From positions 1-64,000 of the forward strand of contig SIHP01000004.1 in assembly GCA_004762155.1 (NCBI GenBank): a stretch of 64,000 bases of DNA, given 5' to 3'. The notes beneath the pieces are model-generated. The model was not told where the DNA came from. It saw nothing but the letters and a program-made list of their open reading frames with translations, and made no database searches. A program made the position numbers and the translations under genes. The DNA is from Flavobacteriaceae bacterium. GTDB lineage: Bacteria; Bacteroidota; Bacteroidia; Flavobacteriales; Flavobacteriaceae. Positions within the stretch are counted from its first letter, which is position 1. Each line of letters begins with the position of its first letter. Below are positions 33,686 through 41,954 of the stretch, one piece after another.

Positions 33686-34081
33686 TTAACAAGCACATTC
33701 AAATGTAGCACCTTTTGTTGGTTTAGTTCCTTCTGTAGCATATCCATCTAATTTCCACCATTCAATTCCACCAATTAATTCTTTCACTTTAAAACCTAAT
33801 TTAGTCATTTTTAAGGCTCCTTTTGTAGATGCATTACAACCAATACCATCACAATAACAAACATAGGTTTTAGACTTGTCTAAGTGTTTTGTTGTTGTTG
33901 CTGTCATTTCTCTATGCGGTAAATTTATTGCTGTAGGAATATGTTCTTTTTCAAATCCAAATGCTTTTCTAGTATCAAGAGCAATATATTCGGTAGTACT
34001 TTCAAAACCATCATATAAATCAGAAGGATCCATTTCAAAGGCTAACTTGTTTTCGTAATGTTCAATTTGTTTTTGCATCAT
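33686..34081 (-). CDS. Rhodanese-like domain protein
   Basis: This single-domain rhodanese of 131 residues has the start-of-fold acidic block YIALDTRKAFGFEKEHIPTAINLPHRE and the active loop YCDGIGCNAS, in which the first Cys is the expected persulfide-carrying residue. The second Cys in the loop and two more at the C-terminus (ECAC) are unusual and may form a redox pair. Such proteins move sulfane sulfur in the cytoplasm. It heads a two-gene unit with the GNAT gene and is divergent from the LysR gene (130 bases between), which probably controls it. Confidence 0.85.
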   Translation of the reverse strand: MMQKQIEHYENKLAFEMDPSDLYDGFESTTEYIALDTRKAFGFEKEHIPTAINLPHREMTATTTKHLDKSKTYVCYCDGIGCNASTKGALKMTKLGFKVKELIGGIEWWKLDGYATEGTKPTKGATFECAC

Positions 34082-34198
34082 AATAGAATTTAATTTTTAT
34101 CAAAGCTATTCAAATCATCAAAATACAACTAATTTTAAAAATGAATTAAATTAATCTTCAATTGAAAAAAAATCAATTAGCAATAAAAAGCATTATTG

Positions 34199-34206
34199 TA
34201 ACTTTG
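34199..34206 (+). promoter_or_regulatory. Possible -7 element for the LysR gene
   Basis: TAACTTTG fits TAnnTTTG and ends five bases before the ATG, again suggesting a very short leader. No clear -33 box. Confidence 0.3.
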
Positions 34207-34211
34207 ATTTT

Positions 34212-35102
34212 ATGGAGCTTAAATATTTCAGATTAATTAAAACTATTGCAGAAGAAGGAAGTATTGCAAATTCTTCTGAAAAATTGTTTTTAACGCAATC
34301 GGCTATTAGTCATCAGCTAAAAGATTTAGAAAATCAATTAGGACTTAAAGTTTTTTATAGAAAAAGAAATCAATGGGAATTGACCGAAGAAGGTACAGCA
34401 TTGTATAAGCTTGGAAATACTATTATTACTACTATTGATGATGGTTTTAAAAACATTAAAAAAATTCAAAACGGCTCTGTTGGTACGATAAGAGTAAGTA
34501 CAGAATGTTATTCTTTTTATCAAGGTTTACCTAGTTTTATTCAAAAAATGGCAGTTTTATATCCTAAAATAAATGTTGATTTAACTCTTGAAGCTACGCA
34601 TAAACCTGTAGAAAAAGTATTGTCAAATGAATTAGATATTGCTATTGTTACTAGTGAACCCGAAAGTAAATTACTGAAAAGTATTCCTTTTTTTAATGAT
34701 GAAATCTTTGCGATAATTCACAAACAAAACATATTAAACAAACTAGACTTTATAGATGCGAAATCCTTAGCAGCTGCACATTTAATAATACATTCCTATC
34801 CGTTAGAAACGGTTTCGGTTTACGAGCAGTTTTTAAAACCAAATAAAGCAGCTCCATTTAAAATATCGGCAGTTCCATTAACAGAAGTGGCCTTAGAAAT
34901 GGTTGAAGCTAATTTTGGAATATTATGCATGCCAAAATGGACCTTAAAATCGTTTAAATTATCTAAAGATATAGTGTTTAAAAAATTAGGAAAACAAGGT
35001 TTAAAAAGACAACATTATTTAGTGATTCGTAAAGAAGATGAAAGCAAAAAATACATAAATGATTTCATCACTAATTTTATTGATGAGGTTGTTAGTGTAT
35101 AG
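34212..35102 (+). CDS. LysR-family transcriptional regulator
   Basis: The 296-residue protein has the LysR winged helix-turn-helix at residues 1-62 (MELKYFRLIKTIAEEGSIAN, FLTQSAISHQLKDLENQLG) and a periplasmic-binding-protein-like effector domain from about residue 90. It is a typical full-length member. Its divergent orientation to the rhodanese-GNAT pair is the classic LysR arrangement in which the regulator controls the neighbour and itself. The effector cannot be read from sequence; the rhodanese target hints at sulfur or redox metabolism. Confidence 0.9.
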   Translation: MELKYFRLIKTIAEEGSIANSSEKLFLTQSAISHQLKDLENQLGLKVFYRKRNQWELTEEGTALYKLGNTIITTIDDGFKNIKKIQNGSVGTIRVSTECYSFYQGLPSFIQKMAVLYPKINVDLTLEATHKPVEKVLSNELDIAIVTSEPESKLLKSIPFFNDEIFAIIHKQNILNKLDFIDAKSLAAAHLIIHSYPLETVSVYEQFLKPNKAAPFKISAVPLTEVALEMVEANFGILCMPKWTLKSFKLSKDIVFKKLGKQGLKRQHYLVIRKEDESKKYINDFITNFIDEVVSV

Positions 35103-35110
35103 TTTTGTTA

Positions 35111-35839
35111 TTAAACAAAGTCTCTAAGATCAACAGTTTCACCATTTATTAATTTTTCCTCACGATCTAATTTATAAATAGTATTCGCAACAAATTCTGA
35201 ACTAAATAATTCGTTTTTATCCTTTAAATCAATAAAACGTTGTAGGTTTTTAAAATCAGTTTCTTTGGTATTTCTAATCTGATTTTGCATTTCAGTATCT
35301 ACAACACCAGGTCTTATTCCAAATGATAAAACACCGTTTTTAACTTCTTTTTGTTCTTCAGCAATGTTTTTAGTCATCATGTCTAAAGCAGCTTTAGAAG
35401 TACAATAAATACTCCAACCTGCATAAGGTTTTATGGCTGCGCCAGATGAAATATTTATAATTTGTTTTTTAACATGTAACCTCTTTGTAAGCTTTATAAA
35501 TAAACTAGCTAATATAAGTGGAGTAGTGGTGTTTAATTGAATACTTTTAAAAATGTCTTTAGTAGTAATATTTTCTAGATTACTTATTTTACCTAATCTA
35601 CCAGCATTATTTATTAAAGAAATAGAAGATATTTTGTTATTATTAATTTCATCAAATAATCTCAAAAAAGTTTTTTCAAGTTGTTCAATTATAGATAAAT
35701 CTACAGAAATTTGAGTGATATTTTGTAAATCAGTAATACTTCTAGCCAAAGAATATACTTTGTAATTTTGGGAAGCATATTTTTCTGCTAAAGCTTTACC
35801 AATACCTTTGCTACCACCAGTGATAATAAGGATATTCAT
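35111..35839 (-). CDS. SDR family oxidoreductase (sepiapterin-reductase-like)
   Basis: This 242-residue short-chain dehydrogenase has TGGSKGIG at residues 7-14, NNAG, and the catalytic Ser/Tyr/Lys in NISSGAAIKPYAGWSIYCTSKAALD. The SSGAA and the helix after Tyr, with a Trp three before Tyr, resemble the sepiapterin/benzil reductase subgroup. Substrate is unassigned. It lies 6 bases after the mazG stop on the same strand, so it is the last gene of the ruvX-def-DUF5606-mazG cluster and probably co-transcribed. Confidence 0.8.
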   Translation of the reverse strand: MNILIITGGSKGIGKALAEKYASQNYKVYSLARSITDLQNITQISVDLSIIEQLEKTFLRLFDEINNNKISSISLINNAGRLGKISNLENITTKDIFKSIQLNTTTPLILASLFIKLTKRLHVKKQIINISSGAAIKPYAGWSIYCTSKAALDMMTKNIAEEQKEVKNGVLSFGIRPGVVDTEMQNQIRNTKETDFKNLQRFIDLKDKNELFSSEFVANTIYKLDREEKLINGETVDLRDFV

Positions 35840-35845
35840 TGTGTT

Positions 35846-36631
35846 TTATTTAAAAAAATGTTTAGATTCTTCCCAAAAAACATCCATTTCAGTTAAACTC
35901 ATATCTGAAAGATCTTTTCCGTTTTCGCGTGCTTTTTCTTCTAAATACTGAAAACGATTGATGAATTTTTTATTGGTTTTTTCTAAAGCATTTTCAGGAT
36001 TTACTTTAATAAAACGTGCATAATTAATCATAGAAAAAAGAACATCACCAAATTCTTTTTCCATGTTTTCTTTGTTTCCAGCTTTAACTTCTTCGTTAAA
36101 TTCTGTAAGTTCTTCTTGTACTTTTTCCCAAACTTGTTGTGGTTCTTCCCAGTCAAAACCAACACCAGCAACTTTATCTTGAATTCTATTGGCTTTTACC
36201 AAGGCAGGTAAACTTTTAGGAACACCTTCTAAAACAGATTTTCGCCCTTTGCCTTCTTGTAGTTTTATTTTTTCCCAATTTTGTTTTACCTCTTCTTCAT
36301 TTTCAACAGTAACATCACCATAAATATGAGGATGCCTGTGTATTAATTTATCAGAAATACTATTGGCAATATCGGCAATGTCAAAAGCTTTCTTTTCACT
36401 ACCTATTTTTGCATAAAAAACGATGTGCAAAAGCACATCGCCTAATTCTTTTTTTAATTCTTCTAGGTCATTATCTAAAATAGCATCACCTAATTCGTAA
36501 ACTTCTTCAATCGTTAAATGACGAAGACTTTCTAAAGTTTGTTTTTTATCCCACGGACATTGCTCACGCAACTCATTCATAATGGTTAATAAACGATCAA
36601 AAGCTTCTAGTTGTTGTTTACGAGTATTCAA
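35846..36631 (-). CDS. mazG: Nucleoside triphosphate pyrophosphohydrolase MazG
   Basis: The 261-residue protein has two tandem MazG domains. The first begins LRxxCPWDKKQTLESLRHLTIEEVYELGDAI, with the ExxE...ExxD metal site EELKKELGDVLLHIV; the second has EEVKAGNKENMEKEFGDVLFSMINYAR. It hydrolyses NTPs to NMP and pyrophosphate with Mg2+ and limits damaged or non-canonical nucleotides. Length and two-domain form match E. coli MazG (263 residues). It sits 3 bases after the DUF5606 gene. Confidence 0.93.
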   Translation of the reverse strand: MNTRKQQLEAFDRLLTIMNELREQCPWDKKQTLESLRHLTIEEVYELGDAILDNDLEELKKELGDVLLHIVFYAKIGSEKKAFDIADIANSISDKLIHRHPHIYGDVTVENEEEVKQNWEKIKLQEGKGRKSVLEGVPKSLPALVKANRIQDKVAGVGFDWEEPQQVWEKVQEELTEFNEEVKAGNKENMEKEFGDVLFSMINYARFIKVNPENALEKTNKKFINRFQYLEEKARENGKDLSDMSLTEMDVFWEESKHFFK

Positions 36632-36634
36632 AAT

Positions 36635-37051
36635 TTATTCTTCTTCGTTAGATTCAACTTCAGATAAAGAAGCAAAATCAAAGTCAGATTTTGCTAAGAT
36701 ATTATACCATTGTACCACTTTTTTAATGTTAGAAGTATATACACGTTCATCATCATAATCAGGTAAAACTTCAGAAAAATAAGAAGTTAATACCTTATTA
36801 CTTTCTTTATGAGAAATAGCCTCTTTTCCTTCTTCTTTATCAGCAATATTCTTTAAAACTTTACCTAAAGGAACTTCCTCTTCATAGGTGTAAATTGCAA
36901 TATTTTCTAATAAACTTACATTATTGGTTGCTGTAATTGGCATACGCTTTCCGTCAATTATTGATTGTACGATAACGCCTGTTTTAGTTTGTGATAAAAT
37001 TTCAAATAAACCTGGTTTACCAGAAATTGCCATAATTTTACTAAAATCCAT
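36635..37051 (-). CDS. DUF5606-family protein
   Basis: This 138-residue acidic cytoplasmic protein is of a family conserved next to def and mazG in Flavobacteriia. Its N-terminal half (MDFSKIMAISGKPGLFEI, then TGVIVQSIIDGKR) forms a small beta-rich domain, and the C-terminal part is helical and acidic, ending EVESNEEE. Function is unknown. Tight spacing (5 bases from def, 3 from mazG) indicates one operon and perhaps a link to translation or nucleotide housekeeping, which is only inference. Confidence 0.75.
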   Translation of the reverse strand: MDFSKIMAISGKPGLFEILSQTKTGVIVQSIIDGKRMPITATNNVSLLENIAIYTYEEEVPLGKVLKNIADKEEGKEAISHKESNKVLTSYFSEVLPDYDDERVYTSNIKKVVQWYNILAKSDFDFASLSEVESNEEE

Positions 37052-37056
37052 AAATA

Positions 37057-37641
37057 TTATTTTTTAAATTTAGGAAAACGCATTCTATAATCTGCTTTTA
37101 TTTTTCCTTTAGATATATTTTCTAATTTTTTCTTGATTAATCTTTTCTTTAATGAAGATAATTTATCGGTAAATAAAATACCTTCAATATGATCGTATTC
37201 ATGTTGAAAAACGCGTGCTGCAAGTCCTGATAAAACTTCAGTATGTTTTTCAAAATTCTCATCTTGATATTCAATAGTAATTTTTTCTTGACGAAAAACA
37301 TCTTCTCTAACATCAGGTATACTTAAACAACCTTCCGCAAAAGACCATTCTTCACCTTCTTCTTTAACAATTCTTGCATTGATAAAAACATGATTAAAGT
37401 TTTTTAATGTATTTCTATCGTCTTCATCTAGATCTTCATCCTCAGCAAATGGAGAAGCATCAATTAAAAATAAACGAATGTCTTTACCTATTTGAGGTGC
37501 AGCTAAACCAACACCAGAGGCATTATACATTGTTTCTTTCATGTTTGCGATTAATTTATCCAATTCTGGATAGTCCGCATCTATTTCTTTTCCTACTTTC
37601 CTTAAAACAGGATCGCCATAAGCAACGATTGGTAAAATCAT
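37057..37641 (-). CDS. def: Peptide deformylase
   Basis: This 194-residue metalloenzyme removes the formyl group from the start Met of new proteins. All three motifs are present: GVGLAAPQ (43-50), EGCLS (103-107) and QHEYDH (146-151), with Cys105, His147 and His151 as metal ligands. The ATG at 37641 is preferred over one at 37665 because MILPIVAYGDPVLRKV is the family's usual beginning and two promoter-like elements lie just upstream. It is the probable first gene of a four-gene operon. Confidence 0.95.
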   Translation of the reverse strand: MILPIVAYGDPVLRKVGKEIDADYPELDKLIANMKETMYNASGVGLAAPQIGKDIRLFLIDASPFAEDEDLDEDDRNTLKNFNHVFINARIVKEEGEEWSFAEGCLSIPDVREDVFRQEKITIEYQDENFEKHTEVLSGLAARVFQHEYDHIEGILFTDKLSSLKKRLIKKKLENISKGKIKADYRMRFPKFKK

Positions 37642-37662
37642 AAAGATTAAATTTTGAGAACG

Positions 37663-37678
37663 CAAAAATACAAAGTTA
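37663..37678 (-). promoter_or_regulatory. Promoter candidates for the def operon
   Basis: On the minus strand TAACTTTG (37671-37678) and TATTTTTG (37663-37670) both match TAnnTTTG, lying back to back 22-37 bases upstream of the def ATG. A clear -33 TTTG is not visible. Confidence 0.4.
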
Positions 37679-37695
37679 GATTCTATTACTAAAAG

Positions 37696-38106
37696 TTATT
37701 TATTATATAAATACGATTGTAATATAATTGTTGCACTAATTTCGTCAACTAAAGCTTTGTTTCTGCGTTGTTTTTTTTTCAAGCCACTATCTATCATTGT
37801 CTGAAAAGCCATTTTAGAAGTAAAACGCTCATCAACTCTATATATTGGAATATCAGCAATTTGTTTGGTTAGTTTTTTTAAAAAAGGAATAATTAATGCT
37901 TCACTTTCACTATCTGTATTGTCTAACTGTTTAGGTTTTCCTATAACAAAAAGTTCAACATTTTCTTTTAAAATATAATTTTTTAAAAAAGGGATTAATT
38001 CCTCTGTAGCAATCGTTGTTAAGCCAGATGCAATTATTTGTAATTCATCTGTAACAGCAATTCCTGTTCTTTTTTTTCCAAAATCAATAGCGAGTATTCT
38101 AGCCAA
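37696..38106 (-). CDS. ruvX: Putative pre-16S rRNA nuclease / Holliday junction resolvase YqgF
   Basis: This 136-residue RNase H-like nuclease begins ARILAIDFGKKRTGIAVTD, whose Asp is the first catalytic acid. It has FVIGKPKQLD in the middle and YRVDERFTSKMA with the second acidic site, then ALVDEISATIILQSYL at the end. The start is a TTG at 38106, chosen because the family starts within a residue or two of ARILAIDFG; upstream in-frame ATGs (38133, 38193) add residues unlike the family. It processes the 5' end of 16S rRNA in E. coli. Confidence 0.88.
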   Translation of the reverse strand: MARILAIDFGKKRTGIAVTDELQIIASGLTTIATEELIPFLKNYILKENVELFVIGKPKQLDNTDSESEALIIPFLKKLTKQIADIPIYRVDERFTSKMAFQTMIDSGLKKKQRRNKALVDEISATIILQSYLYNK

Positions 38107-38200
38107 TATATATGTGTTTCTGCAAAAGTACATAAATTTAACTACGTTTCTTTTTCTGTTTAAAAAATGTATTTTTTTAAACAGAAATAACAATAGAAGT

Positions 38201-38208
38201 TATATTTG
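38201..38208 (+). promoter_or_regulatory. Possible -7 element for dapD
   Basis: TATATTTG matches TAnnTTTG, 15 bases before the dapD ATG. The region upstream is T-rich but lacks a clear TTTG at the usual spacing. Confidence 0.35.
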
Positions 38209-38223
38209 TAAAAAAATATTAAG

Positions 38224-39039
38224 ATGACAGAATTACGTTCTATAATAGAAAATGCTTGGGATAACCGAGATTTATTAAAAGAAGAGAAGACAATAAACAC
38301 TATTAGAAAAGTAGTTGATTTATTAGATGCAGGAGAATTACGTGTTGCAGAACCAGTAGCAAATGGTTGGCAAGTTAATGAATGGGTAAAGAAAGCAGTT
38401 GTTTTATATTTTCCGATTCAAAAAATGGAAACTTTAGAAGCTGGTATATTTGAATATCATGATAAAATTCCATTGAAAAGAAATTTTGCAGAAAGAGGAA
38501 TTAGAGTTGTACCAAATGCAGTAGCACGTCATGGAGCATATATATCTGCAGGAACTATTTTAATGCCAAGTTATGTAAATATAGGTGCTTATGTAGATGA
38601 AGGAACAATGGTTGACACATGGGCAACAGTTGGATCTTGTGCACAAATAGGTAAAAATGTACATTTATCTGGTGGAGTAGGAATTGGTGGAGTTTTAGAA
38701 CCATTACAAGCAGCACCAGTTATTATAGAAGACGGAGCATTTATAGGTTCTCGTTGTATTGTTGTTGAAGGAGTTAAAGTAGAAAAAGAAGCTGTTTTAG
38801 GAGCAAATGTTGTATTAACAATGAGTACAAAAATTATAGATGTTACTGGAGACGAACCTGTAGAAATGAAAGGTGTTGTACCAGCTCGTTCTGTAGTAAT
38901 TCCAGGAAGTTATACCAAAAAATTTGCAGCTGGTGAGTTTCAAGTTCCTTGTGCATTAATTATAGGAAAACGTAAAGAAAGTACAAACAAAAAAACATCT
39001 TTAAACGATGCACTTCGTGAGTATGATGTTGCTGTTTAG
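38224..39039 (+). CDS. dapD: Tetrahydrodipicolinate N-succinyltransferase
   Basis: This 271-residue enzyme transfers succinyl from succinyl-CoA to tetrahydrodipicolinate in lysine and diaminopimelate synthesis in the cytoplasm. The helical N-terminal domain (residues 1-100) precedes a left-handed parallel beta helix made of hexapeptides from about residue 100 to 230 (VVPNAVARHGAYISAGTILM, VNIGAYVDEGTMVDTWATVG, SGGVGIGGVLEP). Length and the block GGVLEPLQAAPVIIED match DapD. It is transcribed alone and followed by a terminator. Confidence 0.95.
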   Translation: MTELRSIIENAWDNRDLLKEEKTINTIRKVVDLLDAGELRVAEPVANGWQVNEWVKKAVVLYFPIQKMETLEAGIFEYHDKIPLKRNFAERGIRVVPNAVARHGAYISAGTILMPSYVNIGAYVDEGTMVDTWATVGSCAQIGKNVHLSGGVGIGGVLEPLQAAPVIIEDGAFIGSRCIVVEGVKVEKEAVLGANVVLTMSTKIIDVTGDEPVEMKGVVPARSVVIPGSYTKKFAAGEFQVPCALIIGKRKESTNKKTSLNDALREYDVAV

Positions 39040-39060
39040 AAGATAAAACATACAATTTGG

Positions 39061-39090
39061 AAAACGCACAAAGAAATTTGTGCGTTTTTT
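39061..39090 (+). terminator. Terminator of dapD
   Basis: A perfect 12-bp stem (AAAACGCACAAA / TTTGTGCGTTTT) with a 4-nt loop and T tail lies 22 bases after the dapD stop. Confidence 0.85.
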
Positions 39091-39102
39091 GTTGTAGTGT
39101 AT

Positions 39103-39110
39103 TATATTTG
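39103..39110 (+). promoter_or_regulatory. Promoter candidate for the glycan operon
   Basis: TATATTTG fits TAnnTTTG, with TTTG 22 bases further upstream (39077-39080, inside the dapD terminator stem). It lies 13 bases before the TTG start of the glycosyltransferase gene, so the operon has its own promoter directly behind the terminator. Confidence 0.4.
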
Positions 39111-39123
39111 AAAAAAACTTTTT

Positions 39124-39891
39124 TTGGAAAAACTAACCGCAATAATCCCTACATACAATGAAGAAGGCAATATAAGAGAAGCTATTCGTTCTGTTTCGTT
39201 TGCCGATGAAATTATTGTAATAGATTCTTTTAGTACAGATGATACTGTAAATATTATAAAAGAGTTTTCTAATATAATATTGTTACAACGTAAATTTGAT
39301 GATTTTTCTTCTCAAAAAAATTATGCAATAGATGCTGCCAAAAATAATTGGATTTATATTTTGGACGCAGATGAAAGAATTAGTGATGCATTAGAAGAAG
39401 AAATTTCTATTATTTTAAATACATCACATGATAAGGTTGGTTTTTATGCAAGACGAACATTCTATTTTTCTAATAAGAAAATTAATTATGCTGGTTACCA
39501 GAGAGATAAAGTAATACGATTATTTAATAAAGAATATTGTAGGTATAATGGAAATCTTGTACATGAAGTTATTAAAACAGATAAGAAAATAGGTTTTTTT
39601 AAAAATAAATTAGATCATTATTCGTACAAGAATTTAAATCATTTTCTTCAAAAATTAAATCATTATGCTGTTTTACAGGCATTAGAGCTTTTTAAAGAAA
39701 ATAAAAAAATATCTATTTATCACTTTACAGTTAAACCTGTTGCACGTTTTTTTATTCACTATTTTTTTAGATTAGGTTTTTTAGATGGATTACCCGGTTT
39801 AATTCTATCATACCTTAATAGTTACGCAGTTTTTATGCGTTACACTAATTTATTAGAACTAAAAGAAAAATCATTAAAAAACAACAATTAA
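39124..39891 (+). CDS. Glycosyltransferase family 2 (WaaE/LgtF-like)
   Basis: This 255-residue GT-A enzyme has the opening EKLTAIIPTYNEEGNIREAI and IIVIDSFSTDDT, a DAD motif in YILDADERI for the metal-nucleotide sugar, and RDKVIRLFNKE, as in WaaE/LgtF lipopolysaccharide glucosyltransferases. A hydrophobic tail (HYFFRLGFLDGLPGLILSYL) suggests membrane association at the cytoplasmic face. The start is TTG: no in-frame ATG exists upstream, and the family motif begins three residues in. It heads a three-gene surface-glycan operon. Confidence 0.85.
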   Translation: MEKLTAIIPTYNEEGNIREAIRSVSFADEIIVIDSFSTDDTVNIIKEFSNIILLQRKFDDFSSQKNYAIDAAKNNWIYILDADERISDALEEEISIILNTSHDKVGFYARRTFYFSNKKINYAGYQRDKVIRLFNKEYCRYNGNLVHEVIKTDKKIGFFKNKLDHYSYKNLNHFLQKLNHYAVLQALELFKENKKISIYHFTVKPVARFFIHYFFRLGFLDGLPGLILSYLNSYAVFMRYTNLLELKEKSLKNNN

Positions 39892-39913
39892 AAAAGTATT
39901 AGAAAACTAAATT

Positions 39914-40828
39914 ATGATGAAATCAATTCATAGGTTTAAATTGAGAATGTTAAAAAAAATGACATTCTTACCGGCAAAAATATATGTAACATACATGTAT
40001 GAGTATTTTACAGGTAAAAAACTTAATTTAAAAGATCCTAAAGAATTTAATGAGAAAATTCAATGGTATAAGGTTTTTTATCAACCAGATATTTTAACTG
40101 ATTTGGTAGATAAGTATACCGTTAGAGAATATGTAAAAAAGAAAATAGGAGAGCAATATTTAAATGAATTGTTTGGAGTTTATGACAGCGTCTCTGAAGT
40201 AGATTATGAAAAGTTGCCTAATGAATTTATAATGAAAGCAACACATGGTTGTAGTTACAATTTAATCGTTCATGATAAGTCCAAAATTAATAAATTTAAA
40301 ACAAGATTATTGTTTCATAAATGGTTAAATACAAGTCAATATTATAGAACAGGTAAAGAGTGGGCTTATAAAAATATTAAAAAAAGATTAATAGCAGAAA
40401 AACTCCTAAGAGAAGAAGGTCAACCTTCATTAATTGATTATAAGTTTTATTGCTTTAATGGTAAAGCAAAATTTATTGCATTGCATTTAGATAGAGCTCA
40501 AAATCATAAAAAAGTATTTTATGATACAAGTTTTAATAAGTTACCATACACAAATACAACAAGAGAAAAGACCGTTGGCGATGATTTAGAAAAACCTTCA
40601 ACATTATCAGAAATGGTTATATTATCTGAAAAATTGGCAGATAAATTTCCATTTGTTAGGGTAGATTTTTATTCAATAAAAGGAAAAATTGTTTTTGGTG
40701 AAATGACTTTTTACCCTGGTGATGGAAGAAATGATTTTAAACCTGATGAATATAATAGAATTATTGGAGATTATTTAACTTTACCAGTGATACCAAAAGG
40801 AAAAAAACGAATTACTGAATATAATTAG
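39914..40828 (+). CDS. TupA-like ATP-grasp protein (polysaccharide biosynthesis)
   Basis: The 304-residue protein belongs to the TupA-like ATP-grasp family often found in exopolysaccharide and teichuronopeptide loci. Landmarks are KDPKEFNEKIQWYKVF, DKYTVREYVKKKIGEQYLN, NEFIMKATHGCSYN, a lysine-rich stretch, DYKFYCFNGKAKFI and the C-terminal FGEMTFYPGDG with acidic metal ligands. Members are thought to ligate an amino acid or acidic group to a glycan using ATP. The substrate is not known. It lies 22 bases after the GT2 gene and 6 before the Stealth gene, so it is in the middle of an operon. Confidence 0.85.
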   Translation: MMKSIHRFKLRMLKKMTFLPAKIYVTYMYEYFTGKKLNLKDPKEFNEKIQWYKVFYQPDILTDLVDKYTVREYVKKKIGEQYLNELFGVYDSVSEVDYEKLPNEFIMKATHGCSYNLIVHDKSKINKFKTRLLFHKWLNTSQYYRTGKEWAYKNIKKRLIAEKLLREEGQPSLIDYKFYCFNGKAKFIALHLDRAQNHKKVFYDTSFNKLPYTNTTREKTVGDDLEKPSTLSEMVILSEKLADKFPFVRVDFYSIKGKIVFGEMTFYPGDGRNDFKPDEYNRIIGDYLTLPVIPKGKKRITEYN

Positions 40829-40834
40829 AAACTA

Positions 40835-41800
40835 TTGAAAGAAAATATTTCAAAATTTCCTGTAGATGCTGTAATTACCTGGGTGAATGGTAATGATGAA
40901 AAGCATAGAAATAAAATGAGCGAATATCTTGAAGATAAAATAACATTATCTTCAAGAAGTATTAGGATGCGTTATGATCAAGTGGATGAAATAGAGTTTT
41001 CTGTAAAATCAATTATAAAAAATGCACCGTTCATAAGAAATATTTTTATTGTAACAGACAATCAAACACCAATTTTCTTTAAAGAAAATCCAACATTGTA
41101 TCCTAATGTAAAAATTATAGACCATAAAGAAATTTTTAAAGGAAACGAAAAATATTTACCTACTTTTAACTCTAGATCAATAGAAACAAAATTATATAAG
41201 ATACCTGATTTAGCTGAACATTACATATATTTTAATGATGATTTTTTCTTATTAAAACAAATTGAAAGAGAAGATTTTTTTATAAACGGATATCCTATAT
41301 TAAGAGGAAAATGGTTTAAATTGGATAAAGATGTTTACTATAAAAAAATTAAATTGTTTTTTAAAAAATCAAAAAAAAACAGTCGAGTAGGTCATAAAAT
41401 AGCACAGCAAAAGGGTGCAGAAATTTTAGGATTTGATAAATATTTTAAATTTCACCATATACCGCAATCATTTAGAAAATCAACATTTGAAAATTATTTT
41501 AATGAGAATAAATCAGTTGAAATAAAAAATATATCCTCAAGGTTTAGGAGTAATACTCAGTTTATCTCTCAAAGCTTAGCTAATCATATAGAAATTAAAA
41601 ATGGGACTTGTGTTTTAAAGTTAGATTATCAGATGGTTTATATACAAAATTATAAAAAACCATTTTTTTGGTTAAAATTTAAATTGAATGTGCTTAGCAA
41701 AAAAAAAAATAAATTGTTTTTGTGTATGCAAAGTTTAGATCAAGCTCCAGAATATAAACAGAAATTTATTTTAGATTGGTTAGACAAGAAGTATCAATAA
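40835..41800 (+). CDS. Stealth-family sugar-phosphate transferase
   Basis: This 321-residue enzyme shows the Stealth conserved regions: CR1 VDAVITWVNGNDEKHRNKM near the start, CR2 DEIEFSVKSIIKNAPFIRNIFIVTDNQTP and CR3 YIYFNDDFFLLKQIEREDFF, with catalytic acidic residues in the NDD motif. Stealth proteins join hexose-1-phosphates to build phosphodiester-linked capsules (as in meningococcal SacB) and are related to GlcNAc-1-phosphotransferase. A TTG start is required, because the first internal Met lies after CR1. It is the last gene of the small glycan operon. Confidence 0.88.
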   Translation: MKENISKFPVDAVITWVNGNDEKHRNKMSEYLEDKITLSSRSIRMRYDQVDEIEFSVKSIIKNAPFIRNIFIVTDNQTPIFFKENPTLYPNVKIIDHKEIFKGNEKYLPTFNSRSIETKLYKIPDLAEHYIYFNDDFFLLKQIEREDFFINGYPILRGKWFKLDKDVYYKKIKLFFKKSKKNSRVGHKIAQQKGAEILGFDKYFKFHHIPQSFRKSTFENYFNENKSVEIKNISSRFRSNTQFISQSLANHIEIKNGTCVLKLDYQMVYIQNYKKPFFWLKFKLNVLSKKKNKLFLCMQSLDQAPEYKQKFILDWLDKKYQ

Positions 41801-41841
41801 CCTTTTAAAATTATAAATCCCGAAGAAATAAGCAATCCAAT

Positions 41842-41872
41842 TTTGGATGGCGTATATTATATACTAAATTTG
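41842..41872 (+). promoter_or_regulatory. Promoter of the CCA-adding enzyme gene
   Basis: TTTG at 41842-41845 is followed after 19 bases by TAAATTTG at 41865-41872. This fits the Bacteroidota sigma consensus TTTG-N19-21-TAnnTTTG. The predicted transcript starts near 41878, leaving about 77 bases of leader. Confidence 0.55.
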
Positions 41873-41954
41873 CACCAAGAAAGAAAAACAATAAAATTTC
41901 CTTAAATAACAAACATAAAAGGAAATATATTAGTTGTTTTACGAGAGTAGTTTT

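Noticed and set aside
37407..37643. 78-codon plus-strand frame opposite def
   Set aside because: Shadow of the def gene; no motif.
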